Assembly (NCBI GenBank): GCA_034336665.1
Contig: JAPFBE010000002.1
Span: forward strand, 19,508,906 to 19,572,905
DNA from: Luscinia megarhynchos
Lineage: Eukaryota; Chordata; Aves; Passeriformes; Turdidae
Direction of reading: 5' to 3'
Length of the DNA: 64,000 nt
Position numbers and translations under genes: made by a program. Below the pieces are notes generated by a model. The model did no database searches. It saw only the letters and a list, made by a program, of their open reading frames with translations, and was not told the origin of the DNA. Below are positions 1-11,760 of this stretch, piece by piece. How positions within the stretch are numbered: the stretch's first letter is position 1; each line of letters begins with the position of its first letter.

Positions 1-3000
1 TGGAATGTTTCTTTAAATTATTTTTTTAAGATTAAAAAGGTCATTCTGGTAGAATAATCTACCAGATGTCTGTAAATAACAGCTATGAAGAAGCTACTTG
101 TGGGATGAGAGCAAGTTCTCCACTGAGACATGAGGAAAACAAGGGAACATCTGCCACTGTCCATGCAAATGGTAGGTCCCAGCTGTGTGTGACAGGAGAG
201 GGAAGAGAAAGGCTCCCTCAGAGGATGCACCTGACTGAGGTGAAATATCATACTGTTGCAATTAATAAAAGAACAGGCACTCTTGCCCTGGAGTAAATGT
301 GATGTGGTCTAAGATACCTTCTTTGGCAGAGTAAAATACCTGTCCTACTCTGATCCTCTTTGAATAAGACTATTAAAACCACTGGTGTAGCTTAAATCTA
401 GGCTGCCCAATGGGTTGAGCCCCTTGCTGGCTTATGACTGATACAGACTTCATTCCCACCCTAAATCCCTGATTTTTACTCCCTCAGGAATATCAGTTCA
501 TGACCCCATAGGTCACTTCAGATGAAGTACTTGAGTGAGTGGAATGGGACTTGGCCCTGTGGAAAATACTGCACAGGCAGCACAATGTCTGTCAGGGGAG
601 GAAGTAAATCATGTTGTTCCTAAATGGTTGCTGCAGTCAATTTAAGAAGCAGTGCTTATATCCTGAGAAGTAATTGCTGTCCAATGTTTTTTTGCCCAGC
701 CATGACCAAGCACTTTCTCTCTAGGAGCAGCAGGGCAGGAGGAAGGGGTTGCTTGTCAGACCTCCAGTGGGGAACTGGAAGATTTGCAGAATAAATAACA
801 TCAAAAGCTTAATCAAAATTGAGATTTTCCTAATAACACTTCAGGATCCTACTTCATTTTTTGCTGTTTCCAGCAGCACACAATTAGTGATCAAACCTGC
901 CTGCCTCTGAGAGCTGGACCATTTGGATGGAATAATTGGGCTTTATTGGATGTCTCTTGGGGTCTCATTATTATGCTTATAAAAATGGACAGTACAGCAC
1001 AGTCTGTATTCTCAGTATATTTTTACTGTGGTTCCACCATAATTCCACAGCCATTGCACCAGTTACAGAGTTTTCATGAGTGGTGTGTGAGTACTATAAG
1101 GGGCCTGGGAGAAGGCTTTGCTCAGACACAATCCTTGGGTCTGGCAGTTCTTGACTTTCAGAGGGGAAATGAAGTTAAGGGAAGGTGGATGGGTGAGGAG
1201 ATATTTGTCTGGTGTGCATTACACCCCTAGTTCTGACAATCAGAATCTCTGCATCCTCATGCCAGGATTGAAACCATAACATGTGAGACCTTTGCAAATC
1301 ATCATTCTCTGTGCCTCCCCCATCACTCCCTCTGTGAAATGATCCTGGGGAATGTATTGCCATGGCAGGCTGCAAAGAATAGGCTTTGAATGCATGTTTG
1401 TTATCTTGGAATGAAATTTGCAGACCATGGAACACATAGTGAACAGAGAGAGGGTGTGTGGTTTATTTTGTAGTTGTGTGTGGTCTAAGAGAGAAAGCTT
1501 ATATTAAAGTGAGTTTTGCCTTGTGGTAATTCATCCATGCACTTAACCTTGTTTTTGAAATTTTGCACCTTTAGCTGCTGACTGTGTCAGACAATGGATG
1601 TCACCCAACTACTCCCCAGCTCACTGCTATACACTAATTAGCTGAGAATATAGCTCTGTTGAAACCAAAGCCTAGTCATATGTGGAGATGGTAAAAAGTG
1701 AGCTGAGACAGAAGTCCAGGGTTGTTCCACAATGGGCTCTGCATCAAGGGATGAAACAGCCAGAAGGCTGTTGTTTGTTGTTTACAAAGGACTGGCATTC
1801 AGCTACTGAAGATTTAAATTTTTACATATTATGCTACATACTGGGGCAAACTGCTTACCTGAAAGAGCAAAGAACAGAATTCAGGGGCACAGAGACATAT
1901 GCAGTTTTCTTAGAGAAAATAATTTAATTTTCCATTCAGAAAAAAAGTAGTTCATAAAAAATATTTGTCTTGTAAAACTGGAACTTAGGGCCAGACCACT
2001 ACTGGATCTGCCATGTTATATTAATATTCACTTGATTGCAAATTCATAATGTTACATGGGCCTTTTTTACCCTCTTGTTTTTCTCCATCTCCCCAGTATG
2101 CTAATTGAAGATGACAGCAATATTCAAAGTTTAATCTATTGAGCCCAACTTACCAGTTTACTTGTCCTGAACTGATTAGCTGCACTTATTGTTTAAGTTA
2201 AGTTCTTATATTTCAAGGAAACAATGAGAGCTCACTCATAAAATTGCACGAAATACCACTTGGCCTGTGGGGACACTCCTGCTGCATCTACTCGTGTTGT
2301 TTTCATCTCATCTGTTTCATTGGTATCATCACCATTTGCAGGCAGCTGATGACACCAGCTACTTATCAGTCCATTTCTGCTCTTGCTGACAGCTCAGTGT
2401 AAATTGTCTAAAGAGGGATGTGCTGGTTTTCTTTGCATGTTGCACTTGCAGGAGAAGTTAAACACAGCCACACAATTACAACACACAGCTACACACAACT
2501 ACACGGTACAGTTAAATATTGGCAGCGCATTCAGACTCAAACTCCAGGATGCATTTGTACCCATTCCTTAATTATTTCACAAAATGCCAGAAGCTTGAGT
2601 GAGCTATGAAAGCATAAGCTTGGGATCTGCAGGAAGCATTGCTGGCTTTCTCTTAGCTTCAGCAAACAAACTGAACTTGGAGTGCAATCCACTCCTGCAG
2701 AGCATCGGCACAAAACATAAGCATCTTAAACACCTGCTTTAAGGACTCAGCTAGGACTTAACTGGTACATTTTGTGGTAGATCATTACCAATCATGAATT
2801 CCACTTCAAGCTAGAACAGCTCCAAATTCAGGATTTTGTTTGTTGGATTTAGTTTGTTTTAAGAGTTTTGCTTTCAAGGAGAAAAAGCTGAGTTCTTTTT
2901 TCTGGCATTGCAGGAGAATTGTTCTCAAATTCCCAGTGAATTATGCTGTTCAAATCCTTTAAAAATCCCAAGGTTTCCATGGTGTCACTAAAAGGAAGGC

Positions 3001-4671
3001 ATCATTAAAAGGAATGTCATTATTCTTGCACAAACAAGGGTAGAAATTACTCAAAGAAAATTCGTTTTTACCCTTTTCCATGAGGAGTGAAAAGAACTCA
3101 AGAAAGTCCTCACTTGAGTGCAGTGACTCCAGACTGTACCTTTAGCAGTGGCAATTAGAGCAATTATCTTTTAGTTTGCTGGGTTACACCATCGTGCTGC
3201 TATTTCTGCTGCAGAGTAGAATGATGCTTTCAGATATGAGCTCCAAAAAGAGAGGTGGACAGGATCCAGGGCACACTGAATTTCCATCCAGCTAGCACAT
3301 ACCCCAAGTGCCCCACCCACCTCAGGACAGCTGAGTGCACTGAACCTCTCAGGTGAGATAAGGAAAAGTGCCACTCCAGCCCATGTAGGTGGATTGAGGT
3401 TGCACTTTTCCTTGGAAAACCTGTAAATTCATGCTTTTTTTATTTTTTAATTTTTTTTCCCAAGGATGCCTGGAAGGCATCACTGCTGAAGGCAGCGGCT
3501 GTCATGACTAGTTTAATTAGTACTTTTGCACTCTAATTCTCTAAATTTAGCACCTGTGTCTGCTAATCTACAGTGCAGCTAAAGGGTATTTGGATATAGA
3601 TGGAAAATGGAAAATAATGGCTCTGGCCTTAAGGACTAAACATTATAAAGATGACAGAATTTAGTAAATAGATACTTTTTCCCCCTCTCAGGAAAAAAAC
3701 CCCAAAGATATGATCACAAATACCTGGAAACAAACAATGTGTTGAATAACTGCATTCCATACACAGCCAGTAAAATACATGGTATTATTGAATCATTTTT
3801 CAGATCAAGTCCCAGGCAGGATTGTACAGACTGATCCTATTAATTACCACCTATTTGTTATCTGGAAGTAAGACCAAGGTTAGTTTTGTATGGGGACTCT
3901 TGTGGAAAGCCAAGGTCTTTCAGCTCTTACTATCTTCTCATGCTCTACTTGGGGACTGAAAATTCACTGCCAGAAGTTTCCTGTGAGCAGGAGGATAGAC
4001 TTGTCCTCTCCCACTACTCTCAGGGAGGACAATAGGGTTAAATAGTTAAATGTTATATTTCACACTCTCCCCAGAGACTCATAAAACTTGTCCTCTTCAG
4101 GCCCAAAGGAGCACAGTCTCCTAACAGCCTCAGGGGAATTTCAGACTAATCTTAGTAGCACAGTCCAAGCTGAAGATAGCTGGGTTGTGTTGTGATACTT
4201 CTCACTCCTCCTTGAAAAGTGAAGAAGTGAAGAAGAAAAAATAAGTAAAAGCTGAAAGAGGTTGCCACATTAACTCTCAAAAAGGGCCATTCTGTCCCAG
4301 CTGCATCCTCTCCTCCTGGACCAAGACCCTAAGGGCGGAGATGTGGCCATTTGTCTCCCCACAGATCCAAGGCAAAGTGAAAGGACTCTGCATACTCTCA
4401 GGTCTCCTGCTCCTTGGTGGGAGCCCTCATCTCACCAAGGAGAGTGGGGGAGGAAGGTGGGGTGGGAGCCCTGCTTCCCTGGGGTTATGTTTTCCATTCA
4501 TTGTGGAAGACTCACCATGCCAAGACACAAGGGAGGAAGGGTGTCACCCTCACTCTGCCTTCCAGGTGTTTGGGGAGTTCACTTTGTAGGGAACAACAGA
4601 AATTACCTTTTCAGTACAATCCATAGCTAAGGAACAGGATTATTTAACCATCTTAGACCTTGGAAAAAAAT

Positions 4672-4696
4672 TGTGTGTGTGTGTCTGTGTACACAC
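4672..4696. repeat. Short GT/AC microsatellite
   Basis: A run of TG dinucleotides with one interruption (TCTG) that passes into an ACACAC run. The GT and AC parts can pair with each other. It is ordinary intergenic simple sequence. Confidence 0.7.
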
Positions 4697-5530
4697 AAAG
4701 CAAACAAAACAATTCATACTAGCTGGATATTGCAGATGTTTTAGAAAATGCATTTTTCTTAAGATACTGATACCCTACACTATTCTTACTGTTTGAAGAA
4801 TGCAGAGGAAAGCACATGATTTAACGTGCCCCATGCTAGCACAGCTGACTGAAAGAATTAGGGTGGATAGGCATGAAACAGCAGATGTGAGGCAGCTTTG
4901 TGCATTTGGTGTAGCTCTCTGGAGGCATCCAACTCTTACCTTCAGCTGTAAAAGTAAAAGTATGCTAGGCTCCTACCTTCAGGCATCTGTCTTGGATTTA
5001 AACTAGATGCTAGAAAGGCAAGGGAGATTGGATAGTGATGAAATTTTCCCCCACCACCAGTGGCTACCAATGCCAGTCGCCTACTGGGGACTTTGAGGTA
5101 CCTCATGGCACTTTGATGGTACTTTGTCAGCCATAATTTATGCTTGGCTTCATTCTGGAAAACAACTTTTCTCTGTTTGCCCTGGGGTTTTTTGTTTGGA
5201 TTGTTTGGTTTGGTTTGATTTTTTTTTTCCAGAAGTGATTCCACTCTTCAGAAACCCAGTGACAACAGATTTAGTTTCTCTAACTGCAAATTTCAGATGT
5301 AAATGACTTGTAACTGAGTGTGGAGAAAAAGCTTTTATAATGTTTCTGTGTCTTCTTTTTTTTGGGAAAAAAAAATTGCTTGGGGCAAATTCTAGAGGTG
5401 TTGGGCTTTTGTATATCCCTACAAAATAGATCAGATTCTTCAAAGTAAACAAGAAGGTCCGTGTTATATTAAGTTTTCTGAATTCCAGAAAGGAAAATGA
5501 AAATAGTAATGCCCTGATTGAAACACAATG

Positions 5531-5610
5531 CAGAAAGAAAGACAGAAAGATAGAGACAGAAAGAAAGTCTTTCTTTCTTACTTTTCTTACCTTTCTCTCT
5601 TACTTACTAT
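5531..5610. repeat. GAAA-rich / CTTT-rich inverted simple repeat
   Basis: GAAA and GACA units on the left are followed directly by CTTT units on the right. The core arms at 5558-5567 and 5569-5578 are perfect 10-bp reverse complements separated by one base. The strand bias from purine to pyrimidine flips at the centre. I infer the junction of two oppositely oriented tetranucleotide tracts. Confidence 0.7.
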
Positions 5611-8600
5611 CACTGCCATTATACACTGAACAAGATGAAAAATACATCCTTAAGTGGAGATGTAGACTTGAAACAGCCTTGTTTCAAATGGCCTTGTGTG
5701 CAAGCAGACTGTGACCCTGGTGTTTCAGAGAGTCTCAACAAATACCCAACCTCATTTGTTTAAAATGAGATAATGGAAACCATGGCTCTTAAAACCACAA
5801 GGGAAGTTTTCCAAAAAAAGAGAAAGTACTAAACTGTGGTGGGCAAAATTATAGCACTTTATAAGAAAGTACAAGTGGTTCTGTGCCTGCTATGTGAGGG
5901 TAACAGCATGAGCACTCCCAGAGCATTCACCGGTGTTTTCAGGATCTGGATTGTTCCTGCAAACACTAAGATTTACCAAATTATTAAGAATAATATTACA
6001 ATGAAGCTTTTGCAGTCTGGCTGCCAGGGAGGGCTGCAAACTGGGAATTTGATGTGTAAGGAAACTCTTGCAGAATGTATTTACCCAGGGGATACTTTTG
6101 AAATTGTTAATAAAAGCTGAAAACAGAAGAACTTAAACGTTTCAAGGAGAGGCCAAAAAGTTGAAATGTAAAATGTTACACTGTTTGTTCCTCTCTACAC
6201 AATACAACATCCTGCCAGCAACAAAGAGGTTCCTCTTCTGAAAACTTTGTTTCACGCTATTTGTTGTGGGAGGTTGAAGGAGGTTCAGAAGTTCAGTAAA
6301 TAGCTAAAGTCAAATCAGTGATGGAGTCCTTACACTCTCATCCTGGAAGAGCTTAAATTTCCCAGGATATTAGATTAGAGTTTGAAAAGGGGCTTGCAAG
6401 TATTAGGGTCTTCCTCAAAAACAAATCAGATACCCTGAAGGGAATAAGCACATAAATAAAAGAGTGAATTCACTCATTTCCATGAACAACCTGATGGAAC
6501 ACGTTCAGCAGAACTGTGAAAATCCCAGAATCTCCTTTCTTCTGAGGAACTGGAAATTTCCCATTAAAATGCATACAGAACAGGAGACTCCCGAATACCC
6601 AGATGTTACAGAGTACATGCCTAAATTCATCTCCTCCCAGACATCACATGTAACATACAGTATCCAATCAAAATCTGATCAGAGACGCTCAGAGTTCTTT
6701 TGGAGCCTGAGAATGTCACAACATCAATTACACTGGCTGTGCAAGATGTGCTACAGATGTATGGGCTGGGTTTCAGCCCCCTGCAACTGGTGACTCAGCT
6801 TTGCCTGTTTCAGGCCAGCTATCAATTTACAGAAGGTCACTGAGGTCCATTCCAAAATATTTTTTCTTCAGCCAAACCAAATGCTGACTGCTTTGCAAAA
6901 AGGTGAAGCTGACATTAATGTTTTCCATGACAGTAGCAGCCATCCCTCAATATGGAAGGAATACACATGCCTGGTATCAGTCACAGCTCAGTGGCCTCCA
7001 CCTTATGCAATGATTTAGAGCTCATTGGACTTTTAGGTAAATTCACTTAAAGAAAACAGCAGCCCCTGAACTTTGTCCAACTTGGACTATGTTTCTCTTT
7101 TTCTGTTTTTAAAAGAAGTAATTATTAGCTTTGTACCATTCCTGCTTTGTCCACTTTTAAGATGGTGAGGAAAAGAAACTTTGTCCTAAATTTTAAAACT
7201 TACTATCTGTAATTTGTTTCACTTTTTAATAGAGGCCAATCATTAAGCACTGCACTGGTTTGCTTGGAAGTTTTAGAGCTGTGGGAATGATGCTTCATTC
7301 CCAGCAGAGTGAACAACATCCTTTACATCCACACTTAGCAGCTGGATAAAGGTTTGTACTCAAATCTGAGACTAGTGGAAGGATGTATTTAAGTATCTAA
7401 GAAGAAAGCTTTAAAATAACTGACTCCAGAAGCATTTTCCCATAGCAACATGCTTTTAAAAATAATTGAGGGAGGTTAACAGAGAATTCCTGCATAATTA
7501 CACAAATATATCTTCATCTTTCACCAGTGGGTTCCTAATCACAGAGAGGAGAAGCTGAACGGGGCACCAGTTAATCATCTGCTCTAGGTAGGCTTTCTGA
7601 AACAAAGCAGGAGCCAGTGAGGTGCCTGGTCAGGATAACAGTCTGACACTGCATAAGGAGACCATGAATAGGTCAACACTACAGTGAAATTGGCCTCTCC
7701 TGCCTAAAGCCAAGGAATGTGTTACAGCTAATAACCATACAGAGCCTTTTGTCAAAAGCCAAATGATCAGGAACACTTGATCCTTATGGAAAGGAGCTGG
7801 AGATAAGAAATGTCCTGCTTTAGATAGCTGCCAGGACAGCTAAGCTGCACAACACAGAAGGTTCTTGCCAAGGTAGGTTTGGGCTCACTGCCTATCTCAT
7901 TCCAAACAACCACAAAACTGGTGGAAGATTTTAATGTTCCCCCATGATGCTGTGACAAGTAGGAACAATTTGCAACACCTGCAATCACCAGTACAGACTT
8001 TTTACTCTGTAAGTGCTAGCTGCTTAAAACTCATTGCCCAGCTGATGTCTTCCTGAGGAAGATGGCTGAACCCCTTGCATGGCTGAAAAGAATGTTTGCT
8101 TGACACCAAACACAGGTTTGCATGCAAGACTCAGCCTCCTCCTTGCTGCTTGAGGCCAGCAAGCTCTCCTGCTCTGCTGGCTGACCATCCATTGACCAGC
8201 TGAGTGGGTAGTGGGAAGCAGAGAAAGGCTACAGCAAAAGCTCATGAATAATCCTTTGTTATCTCTTAATTACAAACAGAAATCTTTTGTGGATGAAAGT
8301 CTAATTTATTTTTCCAACATCATCCTTCCATGTTTGTTTCTTCATGCTATTATTTACAATCTGCTGTTTTCTTTGGGGTTTTTTAAGCCTGGGGGGGGTT
8401 GTTGCTGTTAGTTCATTTTTTAAGCTAAACCTCTCCAAGAAGGGCGTTCATTTCCTGCTGACTCATCCCTTGTAACAGTTCTTCTTGATCCAGGTGTAAC
8501 ATCTCATTCTCTGCTTGCTTTTGGCAGCTTTTCCATCCTAGCAAAGCTGTTCTAGCTAGATGGCTGCAGCTGCAAAGGAGCTTGAGTTTCCACACTGTCT

Positions 8601-8893
8601 TCTGCATTTTCAGATTCCTCAGACTCAGCATCTTCACTGGGCAGCATAAGGAAAGAAAGCTGGGACAGGTCTGCAGTGGGTTATTTGTTGCAGTATATGT
8701 GGAATGACTAATGCTCTTTACCTTTCCTCAGCTAGCTGGGTGTGTGCTGACCAAACACCCTGGCAAGATGCATGTGTCAGCCAGACCCTACTGAACAAAA
8801 CTAGCTGGAATTTCACCCTTCATTTCAGATGCACCAGGTCCTGGGGCTTGAGTAGAGTAAAGTATAGAGCTCATTGGATGAACAAAGAGGCCC

Positions 8894-8951
8894 ACCTCTC
8901 TCCCTTTCTCCCTTTTTCTCTCTCTCTTTTCTTTTCCTATTTTTTTTTTTA
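8894..8951. repeat. CT-rich tract ending in poly-T
   Basis: Almost pure pyrimidine on the + strand (CTCTCTCC, CCCTTT and TCTCTC units), ending in about eleven T. It is simple low-complexity sequence. Confidence 0.65.
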
Positions 8952-9621
8952 ATAATTTATTTCAGAAGTCCAGAGACTGCTTGATTTCAAGCTGCATAAA
9001 TTCAAGTAAAAAACTCCATTGATAGAAATGTTCAGCACTTCCAGGATAGTGGTTAACAGCTCAAGACAACATTGCTAGCATACTGGAAAGTGGATTTTGA
9101 CCTTTATGAGGTAAGATATAAATCAGTGGTTATGCCTGAAGAGACAGAGCCTGCCAGACTGACCACAATGCAGAGCTGTATTTGTACAAGCTGGCTTGGC
9201 TTCCAGATAATTACAAACTATTTAACTATAGCAGTACAAGTCTCTTATCTCTCAAATCTTCAAATGTTTTTAGAAAATACAACACAAATATTAAATATTG
9301 TGTTATGATTTTTCCCAAATCTCTTTTTATCTCTTTTGTTCTTAAGATCATTGTTTTGTTTCATAGCAATTTTCTTGATGAAAACCAACATGCTCTTTCC
9401 ACAATTTGAGCTAATTAATGCTCTGATTTCCCTCTTAAGCCTTATGTGTGCTGCCATACTTGATTTGTATGTAGACAAGAGAGAATATGCTCTTCTTGAC
9501 ATTTTGAAAAGGATTTATCAGGAGAGCCATGAGCTGAGCTGTGAGCCACAGGTGTCCACTGTGGATGGGCAATGGGAGAGTATCAAGGGCTGCACTTGTT
9601 CAGATGGGAAGGGGAAGGGGA

Positions 9622-9700
9622 GAAGCTGGAAGGGACCTACAGTGGCCAGCTAGTCTAGCTGCAATCAGGTCTTGCAGGGTGCAAGCACCAGTGAGTGCCA
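9622..9700 (-). mobile_element. Possible CR1 LINE fragment (antisense)
   Basis: The stretch reads GAAGCTGGAAGGGACCTACA, followed by a CTAGTCTAGCTGC-like part. It resembles the antisense of the CR1 3' region (the familiar block with a GGAAGGGACCT core and an ATCTAGTCCAAC part). It is short and degraded, and I see no intact 3' terminal repeat. If correct it supports a bird or other sauropsid source. The assignment is from memory of the CR1 consensus; a repeat-library search would settle it. Confidence 0.4.
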
Positions 9701-10645
9701 GGTAACACTAAAAATGGATGGGTGTATATATGTCAACATCATGTGGCTGCACAACCTGGTTTAGTTGAGACTTTGGCCCTTCTCAGCCTCTTCATGTGTG
9801 ACATCCTGTATGGGATTGCATTGAAGGACAGAAGAAGAGGCTAAAGTCTTTCTGTTGTACCCTGAAACTAGCTCCCAGCCCATGTCTGAGCCCAGCATAG
9901 ACTCAGTGAAAAAAACCTTTGGAGGCTAAGTGAGTCTGAGCTTGCATACACAACTTAGGAGCAAGCAGGGAAAGAAGTCCCCATCAAGAATGCTTCTTAA
10001 CCAGGTGTAAAGGGGAGAAAAAAAAAATCAAAGGCAAACATTTGATGTGCAAATAAGGTTCTTTCCCATTTTTATTAACTATTCCATTTAGGTCCTGCAA
10101 GATTGGAAAACTTGGTGATTCATACATTTTAGACAATTAGTCTTTGAGTCCCCATTCTTATGTTTGTTAGGCTACTTTCTGTAGCATATACATGGGCTTG
10201 CACAGTTAATCTGCAAGCAAGGTGTAATTTATCTGTCTGAGGACTGCACTCTGAGTCACTGTATTCCCTCAGGGTGTCCTGATTCCTATCCTTCAATAAT
10301 CCTTAAGGAATGTCCTAGATGCTGTTTGATTTTGTTTTCCCTTTAGAAACTGAGTTATACAGTGAAAGCAATGGTAGACATCTGCATGTACTCAGTTGTG
10401 ACTCCTATTATAGAAAAAAATGCACCCATCTTGCTCCTGAAATAAGTACTACTATTTCAGACTCAGTATTTCTCTTAAGAATCTGTCAGCAGCCTTAGAG
10501 GAGGATGCAGAAAATATATACATGTATTCACACTAAATGGTTTTTGAACATCAGATGTTCTGCTACCATGCTATGACCAAGGGAGTGTAAAATGAATGTT
10601 GTTAGAGACTTTGGTCTTTTGAAGCAGAAATCCAGCTCAAAGCCT

Positions 10646-10696
10646 GTTTAATTTAATTTAATTTAATTGTTCATTTAATTTCATTTATTTAATTCT
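10646..10696. repeat. TTTAA/ATTTA pentanucleotide-type repeat
   Basis: Several tandem TTTAA units are followed by imperfect CATTTAATT and CATTTATTT units. This is AT-rich simple sequence in the intergenic region. Confidence 0.65.
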
Positions 10697-11704
10697 AGTA
10701 TTTGAAGTCTGTTTAAAATAAAAAAGCCACTGGACTGACTTAATTCCTACTTGATTTCACTGCATTCCATTGAAGCATTCAAACAAGCTGTATCTAAAAA
10801 TTATATACACTGTAGAACTTGCCTTGTGTAAGCATTCATTAGTTTTTTGCATTGTTTTAATGTATACACACAGACAAAAAGCCCTACATTTAAACACCAT
10901 GGAGAAGCAAAATTAGGCACTTGAAAGTCAGAAAATTACACAAGGTAAAATAGCTTGTGTAAGTCTAATTTGGCTTCTCTGTGTGTTCACATAATGTCTG
11001 TGTGTTATATACACACACATATATATAAAGTGTATAATACTTGCATATATACAGTGAGAAAAGCCTTTAATTATGTAACTACTTTTTTTGTCCACAGAGT
11101 GTTTGCTTTGTTGAGTGAACAGGACAGACCTGCTTTACATGTGGGTCACCTTACAGGGAAGGCAGCTGTTCCCTGTGCAGCACTGCCTCATTAATTGTAG
11201 AGGCAGGTGAGTCACAAGTGAGGTGGGAGACTGGATGAAGAGTCACTGCTTCTCCAGAAAATTAAATTCATCACTTAGAAAATCTACTGGATGGATGGTG
11301 ACTGGTACAGAGGTATCTGAGAGAGCTCCTGTGCTCCCCTCAAGGAAAATTATCAATATAAGGTTATGCAATTCAAGTTCTGTTCTGAGTGAACCTCATT
11401 GATTTACACTACTGTAAAGCAGGGGGTCCATGTAGGAATTGCCCTGAAGGCAGGTTGGAAGGGGAGCTAATTTCTAGCTAGGAAATGGTCAGAGAAGGTG
11501 GTGGAGGTAAATTCTTCTGGTGGTACCAGTGAGAACATCTTGGTCCAGGTTGTGAATCTCTATCTTGCTGTACAGTCATTAAGAGTTCACATCAGTACCA
11601 TTGTCTTAATTTGCCAAATTCATAAACTTAGTTTTAAAAAAAGGTAGTATAACAAAGTTTGCTTTCCTTAAATTCAGGTTAACTGACTCCAATTATCTTA
11701 CCCA

Positions 11705-11760
11705 GTTTTCATTCTTTATTAATCCAGTGCTGCATCAGCTGCTCCATCACTTTGCCCAGG
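11705..11760. mobile_element. Doubtful CR1 LINE scrap
   Basis: The text around CCATCACTTTGCCCAGG followed by AGTGATCTCAGGCT resembles an internal part of the CR1 reverse-transcriptase region as I remember it. The match covers only about 50 bases and the flanks do not extend it, so this is weak. Confidence 0.25.
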
